Source of the DNA: Sedimentisphaerales bacterium
GTDB lineage: Bacteria > Planctomycetota > Phycisphaerae > Sedimentisphaerales > SM23-30
Assembly: GCA_016928435.1 (NCBI GenBank)
Contig: JAFGKT010000040.1
Location: 1-42,886, forward strand
Length of the DNA: 42,886 nt
Direction of reading: 5' to 3'
The notes beneath the pieces were generated by a model. That model was not told where the DNA came from and made no database searches. It saw only the letters and a program-made list of their open reading frames with translations. The translations under genes were made by a program, and so were the position numbers. This document shows positions 16,249 to 24,334 of this stretch, in pieces; position 1 is the first letter of the stretch; the number at the start of each line of letters is the position of its first letter.

Positions 16249-16785
16249 TTTCATTTGTTCTCCTTATCCATTCCAGTTTCGAGCCATCATTACGTGTCGG
16301 ACCGGAGCGGAACGTCTTAATCTACCATTTTTGGCAGACATACTAGACAATTCTGCCACGTTGGTATGTCGTTGTCCAGGGTGGGTAGTACCAGAAACGC
16401 AAAAACCGGTATTGCGCTCAGTTATCGGCACTTCTCCTTTTTCGTACTTTTAGCACGGACTTTGCATAGTATCTCCTAGTGACAATTCCATTCTGAAATT
16501 GGATGAAGACGACACTAGAAATCAGCTTAGGCAGATGACGCTATCTGGAACTAACCCGGTTTTCGATTATAGTCTTGGCGTGCAATAATCTGATGGGGTC
16601 GATCATTTCGTTCTTGAGCAAGTGTCCGTCATCTGTTTAGCACCTCATAAAGTTGTTCACACGAGTAATAAGTTTGAACCCCCGAACATAAAGTTCGAGG
16701 GCTAACATTGGGATATATTTTCGTTTTTTCGTCTAATTTCACTATTTTTTCGAGTAAATCGGGGTGACGGCTGTGATTCTAACTC
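16249..16785. other. Gene-free stretch between recJ and the GT2 gene
   Basis: I see no supportable gene here. The open frames are short, start inside repeats and resemble no family. A segment at about 16332-16378 has loosely matching GGCAGACATAC and GGTATGTCGTTGTCC phrases, which could be a diverged inverted repeat. A second family-2 hairpin repeat lies at 16672-16706, and the stretch ends in a promoter for the glycosyltransferase gene. An unrecognised small RNA cannot be excluded. Confidence 0.5.
16672..16706 (-). repeat. Hairpin repeat family 2 (reverse orientation)
   Basis: On the plus strand this reads GAACCCCCGAACATAAAG then TTCGAGGGCTAAC, with a stem CGAAC/GTTCG extended by CCC/GGG. 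Its reverse complement begins GTTAGCCCTCGAAC and matches the copy at 41615-41649 at all but a few positions. Confidence 0.7.
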
Positions 16786-16814
16786 TTGACAAAGGCCGGG
16801 ATTAAAGCGACTAT
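16786..16814 (+). promoter_or_regulatory. Sigma-70-type promoter before the GT2 gene
   Basis: A perfect TTGACA (16786-16791) is followed after 17 nt by GACTAT (16809-16814). Transcription would start near 16821 and read into the glycosyltransferase and LAB_N genes. Confidence 0.5.
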
Positions 16815-16949
16815 GGTGGGCAGGGCCTTGGGCGATTTCGCGACGATGGCGGTTGTTGGATGTCATGTCGGATTGGGAAGCACAAGGAACTCGAACCCCC
16901 GGGATGTGCCCCGAAGGTTAATGAAGGTGAATTTGCGAAACGGTGGAGT

Positions 16950-17678
16950 ATGACAGAATCAGTACATTTGTCGGTGGTGGCGGCGGCGTATAACGAAGCG
17001 GAAAATATAGCGAAGTTGATCTCGGAGATAACGGTCGCGGTGAAGCCGCTGAACAAGACGTGGGAGATTGTGATTGCCAACGACGGCAGTGACGACGACA
17101 CCCCCGAGATGCTGCGGCAAAGCATGGAGATATGTCCGCAACTGAGAGTGATCGATATGAAGAATCGCACCGGGCAGACGGCAGCGCTGGACGCGGCGCT
17201 GCGCAATGCGCGGGGGACTTATGTGGCGACATTGGACGCTGACTTGCAGAACGATCCAGCGGAGATACCGCGGTTGTTGAAATTGCTGGAGGAAGACGAA
17301 TGTGATTTTGTAAACGGTTGGCGTAAGGAGCGGAACGATCCTTGGCTGCGGTTGGTATCGACACGGATCGCCAACGGGGTAAGGAATTGGCTGACGCACG
17401 AGAAGATTCACGATTCGGCTTGCGGGTTGAAGGTTTTCAAGCGTGAGTGTTTGGCGAATGTGCGGTTGTTTACGGGGCTGCATCGTTTTTTGCCGACGCT
17501 GGTGAAGATGGAGGGTTACCGTGTAAAGGAACTGCCGGTGAAGCATCGGCCTCGTACGGCGGGCATAGCGAAGTACGGGGTGTGGAATCGTATCTTCAAG
17601 GCGCTGCGCGATACGTTCGCGATCCGCTGGATGCAAAGCCGTATCTTCCATTACGAATGCAAAGAATGGAAACGCTAA
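16950..17678 (+). CDS. GT2 glycosyltransferase (polyprenyl-phosphate sugar transferase type)
   Basis: The 242-residue GT-A glycosyltransferase probably moves a sugar from a nucleotide sugar to a polyprenyl phosphate at the cytoplasmic membrane face. Motifs in order are 'LSVVAAAYNEAENIAKLI', 'WEIVIANDGSDDDTPEML', 'GQTAALDAALRNARG', 'YVATLDADLQNDPAEIPRLL' (the DXD metal site) and 'HDSACGLKVFKRE'. This order matches DPM1/GtrB/ArnC-type enzymes, but the C-terminal pair of membrane helices of ArnC/GtrB is missing. The ATG at 16950 gives a normal N-terminus; an in-frame ATG at 16860 would add 30 non-conserved residues but cannot be excluded. One base separates its stop from the LAB_N gene. Confidence 0.88.
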   Translation: MTESVHLSVVAAAYNEAENIAKLISEITVAVKPLNKTWEIVIANDGSDDDTPEMLRQSMEICPQLRVIDMKNRTGQTAALDAALRNARGTYVATLDADLQNDPAEIPRLLKLLEEDECDFVNGWRKERNDPWLRLVSTRIANGVRNWLTHEKIHDSACGLKVFKRECLANVRLFTGLHRFLPTLVKMEGYRVKELPVKHRPRTAGIAKYGVWNRIFKALRDTFAIRWMQSRIFHYECKEWKR

Positions 17679-17679
17679 G

Positions 17680-18078
17680 ATGTGGGACAAAATTCAGGGC
17701 TATTTCGCCAATCTGGAATTCGGCTACTGGGTGATTTTGGGATTCGCAGCGCAAGTAGCATTTACCGCGCGTTTTATTGTTCAGTGGCTGGCTTCGGAGA
17801 AACGGGGTAAGAGTTATATACCATTATCGTTTTGGTATTTGAGCTTGGTAGGCAGTTGGGGGCTGCTGATTTACGCGATTATTCGGCGAGATCCGGTCTT
17901 TATTCTGGGGAATTTGTTCAATAGCGTGGTTTATCTGCGGAATCTGATGCTGATCTATCGGGAACATGGTTCGCTTAGGCCTTCGAAAGTGGATGCGTTG
18001 CCACGTGATGGGGCGAAGGCGAAAAAGACTGATAGCAGGGATGATTTGCTAGAACCCCCTGACAGGTCAGAGGGCTAA
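17680..18078 (+). CDS. LAB_N (lipid-A-disaccharide synthase N-terminal domain) membrane protein
   Basis: This small integral membrane protein (132 residues) matches the LAB_N family: 'FGYWVILGFAAQVAFTARFIVQWLASE', 'PLSFWYLSLVGSWGLLIYAI', and 'RRDPVFILGNLFNSVVYLRNLMLIY'. Three hydrophobic segments lie at about 15-40, 48-66 and 70-92. The family is also found as an N-terminal extension of some LpxB proteins and is usually next to GT2 and GT83 transferases; its exact role is unsettled, possibly lipid-linked sugar transport or anchoring. It starts one base after the GT2 gene. The last codons (EPPDRSEG and the stop) come from a family-1 hairpin repeat, so the tail is probably repeat-derived. Confidence 0.85.
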   Translation: MWDKIQGYFANLEFGYWVILGFAAQVAFTARFIVQWLASEKRGKSYIPLSFWYLSLVGSWGLLIYAIIRRDPVFILGNLFNSVVYLRNLMLIYREHGSLRPSKVDALPRDGAKAKKTDSRDDLLEPPDRSEG

Positions 18079-18079
18079 T
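18053..18079 (-). repeat. Hairpin repeat family 1, copy b (inside the end of the LAB_N gene)
   Basis: This 27-base unit (AACCCCCTGAC-AGG-TCAGAGGGCTAAT) is identical, as reverse complement, to 35703-35729. It supplies the last eight codons and the stop of the LAB_N gene. On the minus strand it lies just after the convergent GT83 gene's stop and could act as a terminator in both directions. Confidence 0.8.
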
Positions 18080-18110
18080 CTACCGGGCGGCTCAGAGGGT
18101 CTAGATGTCT

Positions 18111-19697
18111 CTAGGGAGATTGGAGTTCGAGCAGTAAATAGCGCGTGCGATCTCTGTAGGTTAGGTCGATTAAGGTTTGGGGGTGACGGGCGGTGATGTT
18201 TTGGGCTTGGCTTACTTGCTGCCAGGTGGGTTCGTCGATGAGGAGGTAGTTTAGATCGGGGGATATCTCATCAGGACTGAGTACATAATCGACGGGCGGG
18301 CGCAGGTAGAAGAGAAAACACTGATAGCCCGGATCGTACACAGCTACGGTAGCGTTTTCGGGGAGGGCACGGTTGATGGCGTAGGCAACTGGGCGGCGTT
18401 TTTCTTGGGCGATGACTAGATATGAGCCGAACACGGCATAGAGCAGCATGGCGGCGGCGATGAGGACGCCGGTCGCCATGGTGAGTGTAAGGGCGTTACG
18501 CATACGATTACGGAGCATCCATACAAGGATGGCGGCGATGATTATGACGGCGGCGATATCGAAGCCGACCCATTCTTGATGGACCAGCACCAAACCAGCT
18601 ATTGACGCAGCGGAAATGGCGAGCAAACCCAACAATACGACGATGCGCCAAATTCTATCGGAAGCTAGAATCTCATTATGGTAAGAGAGAATCCAGCCGA
18701 GGGTAAAGCTAACGAGTACGGCGACGGGCAGGGAATAGCGGGACGCGGTGCCGGGGAACGCATTCAAGACGATGAAGCTGAGGAGCAAGGCGAGACGGCA
18801 GGCTTTGAACATGGGCAGGCGTTCGGTGGGGATGCGGGATGTGAAATGTTTTTGCCAAAGAATGGGAACCATTACCAGCCAAGGCAGGAAGTTGACGACG
18901 GCGCGGAGGATTTGCTGGGCCCAACGGCCAAAATCGATGTTAGCGGGGTTGATGCGCGTGGTGAGTTGGTTTTGCCAATTGCCTCCCATCTCTTGAGCAA
19001 CGGTTTGCTGCTGGGCCAAGTAAGTCCAGCCGAGAAACATTCCAGCGAAGATAATGATAGCGATGAGGTGTTCGAGGGTTAGGAGTTGCTTAAGTCGGCG
19101 GGCGTAAGCCAGTACGGCTGCGACGGTGATGTAGAAGACGATGACGATGATGGGGCCTTTGGTTAGCAGGCCGCAACCTAAAAGCACAGCCGGGGGCAGC
19201 CAGAGCAACCAACCCTTGGCGCGACGAGAGTACATATCCAGCCACCACAATACCGCCATGGCTGTCAGGCAAACGTAAACGGCTTCGATCTCAATGAGTC
19301 GGCCTTTTTCAGCGATACTGATACTGGTCATAAACACAATGGCGGCGATTACGCGGGCGGGAAGATTCAGCCAATCGGAGCGTATCCATATCAGTTGGGT
19401 TATGAAAAGCAGAATGAATATAGCTGATGGCAGGCGAGCGGCGAATTCGTTGACTCGGCCGGTGATCAGGAAGGAACCGGCGATGAGCCAGTTGATAAAG
19501 GGCGGTTTGTTGTAGTAGTCGCGGCCGGACAGCGTGGGCAGAATCCAATTGCCGGTGCGGATCATGTTGACGGCAGGTATGGCACGGCGGCCTTCCTCGC
19601 CTTTGAATTCGGTGGCGCCGAGGGCAGGCAAAAAAATCGCGGCCCAGATAAGGACGATGATGAGATAGGCTCGGGCTCGGCTGAGTTGGTTTGGCAT
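18111..19697 (-). CDS. GT83/ArnT-like polyprenyl-phosphate-sugar glycosyltransferase
   Basis: This is a multi-spanning transferase of 528 residues of the PMT_2/ArnT type. It should take a sugar from a polyprenyl-phosphate donor and attach it to lipid A, a glycan or a protein on the periplasmic side. The N-terminal loop 'EFKGEEGRRAIPAVNMIRTGNW' (acidic pair and Arg at 31-38) with 'YYNKPPFINW' (62-71) is the catalytic signature of the family. About a dozen hydrophobic helices follow, then a C-terminal soluble domain from about 440. The start ATG has AAGGA upstream. The phosphodiesterase gene ends 33 nt upstream on the same strand, and the GT2/LAB_N pair converges on it, so the four genes probably form one envelope-glycan locus. 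Confidence 0.88.
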   Translation of the reverse strand: MPNQLSRARAYLIIVLIWAAIFLPALGATEFKGEEGRRAIPAVNMIRTGNWILPTLSGRDYYNKPPFINWLIAGSFLITGRVNEFAARLPSAIFILLFITQLIWIRSDWLNLPARVIAAIVFMTSISIAEKGRLIEIEAVYVCLTAMAVLWWLDMYSRRAKGWLLWLPPAVLLGCGLLTKGPIIVIVFYITVAAVLAYARRLKQLLTLEHLIAIIIFAGMFLGWTYLAQQQTVAQEMGGNWQNQLTTRINPANIDFGRWAQQILRAVVNFLPWLVMVPILWQKHFTSRIPTERLPMFKACRLALLLSFIVLNAFPGTASRYSLPVAVLVSFTLGWILSYHNEILASDRIWRIVVLLGLLAISAASIAGLVLVHQEWVGFDIAAVIIIAAILVWMLRNRMRNALTLTMATGVLIAAAMLLYAVFGSYLVIAQEKRRPVAYAINRALPENATVAVYDPGYQCFLFYLRPPVDYVLSPDEISPDLNYLLIDEPTWQQVSQAQNITARHPQTLIDLTYRDRTRYLLLELQSP

Positions 19698-19730
19698 GGC
19701 AGTCCTTGATAGGATTGTGTCTAACTTTCG

Positions 19731-20531
19731 CTATTGTTGTTCTTGCTTATTTATAGCGTAAAAATGACTGATTTCCATATCTTCAGAAATATCTAGACCG
19801 TGGGTGCCTTTTTGGGTTTCGCTGTCAAAATGAGCGCCATGGTCGGGAGCAAAGGCTAACATTCGGTTGTATTTTGACCAGGATCGATTGAAAACACCAG
19901 CCAGCTTGGTAAAGCTGTTAATATGGTTCTCAAAAGCTGCAATCGCCGGGGCGGAATCCGGCGCGGTTTTGTGCAAAGCGTCGTCATATTCTTGATGATA
20001 TGCGACAATAACATCGTGCTGGTCCATTTCAAGAAGCTGGATTGTTCGATCAGTAACTTGCTGGTCATAGTCTTCAGAAAAATAATCCATCTGTCGCTCA
20101 CGAAAGATCAAATCAATGCTCGAATTCTTCACCGCAACAATGGCTACTTTTTTGCCCGCAAGGATCATCGCGTCAAAAAGAGTGGCACATTTCAGAACAG
20201 GTCTGGAATAGATATTAATGCCGTGAGAGTCAGGTTTCAGGCCGGTAAACATAGACGCAAAACAAACCGGAGTTTTCGGAGGGATCATCGAGCGAAGACG
20301 CACACTAAGAGGAGCGAAATCGAGAATCTTATCAAATTCCAAGCGATGGTCCTCGTACAAATGCATTCCAACAGCATCCGGCGCATAGATCAAACACTTA
20401 TCAACTTTCGCAATGTTATCAGTCCGAGCTTTATCGGTGAGAGTCTCAATATGATCGGAATTTGAGCCCACAGGAGACTCTACATCCATTAGTTTACAAA
20501 TTGTCGGAGTGACGAAGGTAAGGTCCTGCAT
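19731..20531 (-). CDS. Nucleotide pyrophosphatase/phosphodiesterase-type protein (alkaline phosphatase superfamily)
   Basis: This is a 266-residue member of the alkaline phosphatase superfamily, resembling type I phosphodiesterases (NPP). By eye, every two-metal ligand is present: Asp52 ('YAPDAVG'), the Asp183-x3-His187 pair ('EYDDALH'), Asp230-His231 ('APDHGAHFD') and His244 ('GTHG'). The nucleophile is Thr87 in 'PPKTPVC', placed correctly before 'SMFTGLKPDSHGIN'. There is no signal peptide or membrane segment, so it is probably cytoplasmic, unlike most NPPs. Its substrate is unknown; a nucleotide sugar or another phosphodiester is possible. The gene is AT-richer than its neighbours and precedes the GT83 gene by 33 nt. 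GAAGGAA stands before the ATG. Confidence 0.82.
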   Translation of the reverse strand: MQDLTFVTPTICKLMDVESPVGSNSDHIETLTDKARTDNIAKVDKCLIYAPDAVGMHLYEDHRLEFDKILDFAPLSVRLRSMIPPKTPVCFASMFTGLKPDSHGINIYSRPVLKCATLFDAMILAGKKVAIVAVKNSSIDLIFRERQMDYFSEDYDQQVTDRTIQLLEMDQHDVIVAYHQEYDDALHKTAPDSAPAIAAFENHINSFTKLAGVFNRSWSKYNRMLAFAPDHGAHFDSETQKGTHGLDISEDMEISHFYAINKQEQQ

Positions 20532-20931
20532 ATTTTTCCTTCTATTAATAAGATAATCTTGTTTGTACCAGAGCCTTTATACATTATTCACCTTGTCTGG
20601 AATAGGGCAAAAAGATGTTTTAGGTGGACTGGTTACCGGTTGAGCTGTGCTGGGTTGTATGGAATCACGCAGCGATTAGAGGGCAAATAGGGCCGAGATT
20701 TTCGGCATTTTCATCGTAGTGAGCTTAACTGTTTCTATCCGCCGGGAACAGTGTAAAAGAGATCGAGTCAAATGGCAAATAACCCTTGACAATAGCTATA
20801 ATAATGCCTATTTTTGCTGTCTTGGGCATATCCGGCCCCAGACCAATTTGGAATAAGCGTTTCCTGGTTTTTTTCAGTAAATAAGCGGACTGACTCCAGA
20901 TACATTGGACGAGAACGACAAAACCAGCAGA
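20532..20931. other. Gene-free region upstream of the ATP synthase operon
   Basis: I see no gene in these 400 bases, which separate the divergent phosphodiesterase gene and the atp operon. The main content is the atp promoter at 20786-20814 and a leader of about 110 nt. A TTG at 20905, in frame with atpZ, is a possible alternative start. Confidence 0.5.
20786..20814 (+). promoter_or_regulatory. Sigma-70-type promoter of the atp operon
   Basis: TTGACA (20786-20791) and TATTTT (20809-20814) are separated by 17 nt. The start of transcription would be near 20821, giving a leader of about 110 nt before atpZ. A TATAAT at 20797-20802 also lies here but is only 5 nt from this -35. Confidence 0.55.
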
Positions 20932-21171
20932 ATGGACAAGTATGCCGGGCTGCACAGCCCCAAAGGCAAGCCGGTGTATTCCGGCGCGTTTCGTTTTGCT
21001 AGTTTTGGACTGGAATTGTGCGGTGTTTCGGGCTTGTTGGGCTATGGCGGCTACTGGGCCGACCAAAAGTTATCGCATAGTTGGCCTTGGCTGATGGTTA
21101 TTGGCATAGCTATGGGCTTTTTGGGCGTGATGGTTCTGCTGCTGAAAGAGACGGGGCATTGGCGTAAGTAA
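20932..21171 (+). CDS. atpZ: AtpZ/AtpI-family small membrane protein
   Basis: This is a small protein (79 residues from the ATG at 20932; 88 if the upstream TTG is used) with two membrane helices, about 17-35 and 46-65. The glycine-rich 'GVSGLLGYGGYWADQKL' followed by 'PWLMVIGIAMGFLGVM' is the AtpZ/AtpI (F0F1-ATPase_Mg) pattern. Such proteins assist c-ring assembly or Mg2+ supply; the role is inferred from the family. It opens the F1Fo operon, 63 nt before the next gene. Confidence 0.8.
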   Translation: MDKYAGLHSPKGKPVYSGAFRFASFGLELCGVSGLLGYGGYWADQKLSHSWPWLMVIGIAMGFLGVMVLLLKETGHWRK

Positions 21172-21234
21172 CGGATTAGCTTTCAGTCAGGCCGGAGTGG
21201 TTTGGCTGGGGCGACCGACGGCAGGGAGACCGAG

Positions 21235-21699
21235 ATGATCAAACATCTACGGTGGATGATTCGCGGGGCCGTGGTAGTGACCGTTATTTTGGGAGTTCTG
21301 GGAGCATGTCCTAGTTGGCTCTTTGGGGGTAAGACGGCCACAGTGGCTATGATGCGGGCCGGGTTGCTGGCTCTGTTTGGTACGATGGTCGGCACGATAC
21401 CACTGGTGATATCGTTGTGTTTTAACAAAGCTGTGATGTGCCGATTCTGGATATATAGTGCCAACACAAGAATTGTTACAGCCATATTGGGCTCTTTGAT
21501 TCTGCATCTAATGGGCAGAGAAATAACCTTAGTTTTTCTCCTTTGGTTAAAGGCTTTTTACGCGGCACTGCTGGTCTGGGAAGTCTGGGCGATGCGTCGC
21601 CTGGTTGAAGAAAAGGCGAACGAAGAAAACACTGGAAACGAAAACTTAGGGCAGCGTTCATCACTGCCCGGCATTGATATCAACTTAAGCATACAATGA
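21235..21699 (+). CDS. AtpI-like membrane protein of the ATP synthase operon
   Basis: The 154-residue protein has four hydrophobic segments (about 10-27, 38-63, 73-95 and 96-117), with the last at the end of 'ITLVFLLWLKAFYAALLVWEVW', and a polar C-terminal tail. It is too divergent for certain naming. Its position between atpZ and atpB and its topology fit the AtpI/ATP synthase I (AtpR-like) group, accessory factors for c-ring assembly. The ATG at 21235 has GGGAGA upstream and is preferred over an in-frame start 11 codons earlier. The stop TGA overlaps the atpB ATG by 4 nt (ATGA), so translation is coupled. Confidence 0.75.
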   Translation: MIKHLRWMIRGAVVVTVILGVLGACPSWLFGGKTATVAMMRAGLLALFGTMVGTIPLVISLCFNKAVMCRFWIYSANTRIVTAILGSLILHLMGREITLVFLLWLKAFYAALLVWEVWAMRRLVEEKANEENTGNENLGQRSSLPGIDINLSIQ

Positions 21700-22499
21700 T
21701 AAACATTTTTAACGGTATTTTGGCTTCTACTAACCCGCTGGACCATATTGTCGAGCATGCGATACGTATAGGAACCCACGAAGTACCGTTTTTGACGAAT
21801 CACAAATTGATGATTCTGGTGGTAGCGGTTTTGATGATCGTCATATTCTGCTTGGCTTCGCGTCAGCGGTCTATGGTTCCCACAGGTTTGCGTAACGTGG
21901 TGGAGACGGTCTGCTGCTTCATCCGCGAAGATATCGCTCGACCGGCGCTGGGTGAAGATACCGATCGCTTTGTGAAATACCTTTGGACGACGTTCTTTTT
22001 TATTCTGTTCTGCAATCTAGTGGGTATGATCCCTACAGGGGGCATTCTCTATCTTATATCGGGCGGGTATCTGGTAAACATGGGCGGCACCGCGACGAGC
22101 AATATCTGGGTAACGGGCGCATTGGCTGTTACAGCCTTTTTTATGATACATATTTCGGGTATTGCCAAGCAGGGCATCGTCCTGTACGTCAAGAATTTCA
22201 TCCCCAATGTTCCCTGGCCTCTGATGCTGCCTATGTATATTCTTGAGTTGCTGGCGGCATTCGTGAAACCTTTCGCCCTGGCGATTCGTTTATTCGCGAA
22301 TATGTTGGCTGGTCACGCGGTGCTGGGGGCGTTGGTCGGTCTTATCCTGATGTTCCAAAGTTACACGGTAGGCGGCGTTACGGTATTGATGTGCGCGTTG
22401 CTGAGCCTGCTGGAACTTTTCGTCGCGTTTTTACAAGCGTATGTTTTCACTTTTTTGGTGGCGTTGTTTATTGGCGCAGCCATACACCCGGAACACTAG
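21696..22499 (+). CDS. atpB: ATP synthase Fo subunit a
   Basis: Subunit a forms the proton half-channels next to the c-ring. The 267-residue protein has the essential Arg198 in 'KPFALAIRLFANMLAGHAVLGA', the 'FVKYLWTTFFFILFCNLVGMIPTGG' helix and a C-terminal 'FLQAYVFTFLVALFIGAAIHPEH'. It is full length. The first residues 'NPLDHIVEH' are typical of the family. The ATG is embedded in the preceding gene's stop. A 178-nt gap with a strong hairpin separates it from atpE. Confidence 0.97.
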   Translation: MINIFNGILASTNPLDHIVEHAIRIGTHEVPFLTNHKLMILVVAVLMIVIFCLASRQRSMVPTGLRNVVETVCCFIREDIARPALGEDTDRFVKYLWTTFFFILFCNLVGMIPTGGILYLISGGYLVNMGGTATSNIWVTGALAVTAFFMIHISGIAKQGIVLYVKNFIPNVPWPLMLPMYILELLAAFVKPFALAIRLFANMLAGHAVLGALVGLILMFQSYTVGGVTVLMCALLSLLELFVAFLQAYVFTFLVALFIGAAIHPEH

Positions 22500-22612
22500 A
22501 TTAGGTTTGATTTCGCGGAAATGACGACAATATAACCTGCGGACGGCAGAAAAAACCGGCCCGCGGGAATTATAAAAATGAAACACTCTATGGGCTTAGC
22601 GTAAAGGCCCGG

Positions 22613-22636
22613 GCAATTGACAACAATGTTAATTGC
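22613..22636 (+). promoter_or_regulatory. Hairpin in the atpB-atpE gap
   Basis: GCAATTGACA (22613-22622) and TGTTAATTGC (22627-22636) form a 10-bp RNA stem with one G-U pair and the four-base loop ACAA. It lies 41 nt before the atpE ATG, with a strong GGAG site after it, and no T-run follows. It could mark an mRNA processing or stabilising site that raises c-subunit output. Confidence 0.5.
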
Positions 22637-22677
22637 GGATGACAAATTAGTGGTTTTCCAAACGCGGAGATTAAAAA

Positions 22678-22995
22678 ATGGACATTAGTATCTTAGCCCA
22701 AGTTGCAGACGCAGCAGGACAAGCCGTAGATGCGGTTAACCAAACAGGTGCGCAAGGAGTCACCAGCGCGATCGAGCATCTGGGTCTAGCGAAGTTTGGT
22801 GCTGTTATAGGCGGCGGCATAGCGGTATGGGGTGCCGGTCGCGGTATTGGTAATATCGGCGGTAAAGCCGTGGAAGCCATCGCCCGTCAACCGGAAGCCG
22901 GTGGTCGTATTTTTACGAGTATGATCGTGTCCGCGGCGTTGATCGAAGGTTTTACATTCTTCGCGCTGGTTGTGGCACTAATTGCGATTCTGTAG
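22678..22995 (+). CDS. atpE: ATP synthase Fo subunit c
   Basis: This is the ring-forming c subunit (105 residues). Two hairpin helices are clear. Helix 1 has the glycine-rich 'GAVIGGGIAVWGAGRGIGNIGG', and the polar loop is 'ARQPEAGGRIF' (RQP at 70-72). Helix 2, 'SAALIEGFTFFALVVALIAIL', carries the proton-binding Glu90. The 'EGFTFFA' context lacks the Gln/Glu/Ser-Thr pattern of sodium-binding rings, so protons are the likely ion. The first 35 residues are an N-terminal extension compared with the usual 70-80 residue length. A CGGAG ribosome site lies 8 nt before the ATG. Confidence 0.96.
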   Translation: MDISILAQVADAAGQAVDAVNQTGAQGVTSAIEHLGLAKFGAVIGGGIAVWGAGRGIGNIGGKAVEAIARQPEAGGRIFTSMIVSAALIEGFTFFALVVALIAIL

Positions 22996-23059
22996 TCTGC
23001 GACAGTGCTGAGTTGCACGGAAAGTCTGCATAGGACTATAAGATAAAAGGGGCAATCGA

Positions 23060-23665
23060 ATGTTAAGGTATGCGCTTTGGATATTGGTCGTCAAGCTGAT
23101 GACTCCTTGCGTTTTGCTGGCTAGTGAAGCAGCGGAATCACATGGCTCAGGCGAAGGGAAAACGAATGTCTTCGCGGGCGATCTTGGGATGTCGATATTC
23201 ACAGTGGCGATCTTTGCTGTGTTGGTGCTGATATTGAGCAAATGGGCTTGGGGCCCTTTGCTTGAAGGGCTGAAACGGCGAGAAAGTCATATTCGGCACA
23301 GCATTGAAGAGACGGAACTGGCACGCGAAGAGGCGTTTTTGTCTTTGAAGCAGTACGAGTTGCGTCTAGGCCGAGCCCAGAGCGAAGCGCAAGAGGTTAT
23401 CGAGAAAGGTCGGGCTGACGCGCAACAGATTGCCAATAAGCTAAAGGCGACGGCGCAACAGCAGGCTGAGGAAATTCTCGCCAAGGCCAAGCAAGAAATC
23501 GAAATGGCCAAAATGCAGGTTATGCATCAGGTTTACGAGCAGGCCGCGGAGCTATCGACGGAACTAGCCGGGCGTATTATTAATCGGTCTCTTAACGCGG
23601 AAGACCATATGCAGTTGATACGCGATTCGATCGCGCAGATGCACCCGCATCCAAGCGATAACTGA
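23060..23665 (+). CDS. atpF: ATP synthase Fo subunit b
   Basis: Subunit b is the peripheral stalk. The 201-residue protein begins with a cleavable-looking signal segment (1-21, ending 'VLLASEAAES'), then a short polar linker, one membrane helix (about 42-60, 'MSIFTVAIFAVLVLILSKWAW') and a long charged coiled coil with regular Ala/Glu/Gln repeats to about 170. 'PLLEGLKRRESHIRHSIEE' is the family-typical post-membrane sequence. The presence of a signal peptide is unusual for atpF in general but common in planctomycete-like versions. AAAGGGG precedes the ATG. Confidence 0.95.
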   Translation: MLRYALWILVVKLMTPCVLLASEAAESHGSGEGKTNVFAGDLGMSIFTVAIFAVLVLILSKWAWGPLLEGLKRRESHIRHSIEETELAREEAFLSLKQYELRLGRAQSEAQEVIEKGRADAQQIANKLKATAQQQAEEILAKAKQEIEMAKMQVMHQVYEQAAELSTELAGRIINRSLNAEDHMQLIRDSIAQMHPHPSDN

Positions 23666-23748
23666 TGGTGCCGAAGACAACGAAAGATAAGTGATCGGAC
23701 GGTACGAGACGCGTGACGTTCAGGCGCGTTCAGGAAAGGACAGATAGA

Positions 23749-24321
23749 TTGGCGCAAGCATCTGCGGAATCAATAGCGAGGCGTTACGCTCGGGCGTTGT
23801 TCGAGTTAGCCTTGGAGCGTGATCAGCTGGAGCCGCTGCGCCAGGAGATTGAAGACTTTGCCGAGCTGTTCAAGCAGAACGATGACTTGCGTGGATTTTT
23901 GACTAACGCGGGAATTCATCATAGGCACAAATCCGACGTGGTCGGCCGGGTGTTCGCGGACCGCTTGAGCGAATTGGTTATGAACTTTTTACAGGTGGTG
24001 ATCGCCAAGGAACGGGCTGGGCTGTTGCTGGAAATGTGCCAAGAGTACGTAGAACTTGATGATGAACACGCTGGGCGAGTGCATGGGGTTTTGGTCACGG
24101 CAGTGGCTTTGGGGCCTGAGGAACTCGAAGAACTTTCCCAGCGGGTGGGCGCATCGATAGGAAAAGAAGTTACGCTGAGCAATCGAGTGGACGCCACGAT
24201 ATTGGGCGGCTCGATATTGATAGTTGGTGAGCGGGTATGGGATAATTCGGTGCGGGAGAACCTGCATCGTTTTTCACAACACTTGCGGGCCGCGGGTGAA
24301 ATAAAACTTTCGGCCTCATAG
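23749..24321 (+). CDS. atpH: ATP synthase F1 subunit delta
   Basis: Delta links the alpha/beta head to subunit b. The protein shows the family start '[22 protein letters not shown]', the central '[20 protein letters not shown]' and the C-terminal '[22 protein letters not shown]'. No ATG fits. The best start is TTG at 23749, with AGGAAAGGA 9 nt before it, giving 190 residues. An in-frame GTG at 23713 would add 12 residues (MTFRRVQERTDR) without family support. The stop is 13 nt before atpA. Confidence 0.93.
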   Translation: MAQASAESIARRYARALFELALERDQLEPLRQEIEDFAELFKQNDDLRGFLTNAGIHHRHKSDVVGRVFADRLSELVMNFLQVVIAKERAGLLLEMCQEYVELDDEHAGRVHGVLVTAVALGPEELEELSQRVGASIGKEVTLSNRVDATILGGSILIVGERVWDNSVRENLHRFSQHLRAAGEIKLSAS

Positions 24322-24334
24322 AAGAAGGTTTGAG

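Noticed and set aside
16211-16453. Open frame of 80 codons after recJ
   Set aside because: It starts inside a hairpin repeat, has no ribosome site or recognisable family pattern, and a composition unlike neighbouring genes.
16878-16915. tRNA-like phrase (GGGTTCGAG on the minus strand)
   Set aside because: The T-loop lacks the conserved closing C, the stem does not pair well, and no D-arm, anticodon arm or acceptor partner was found.
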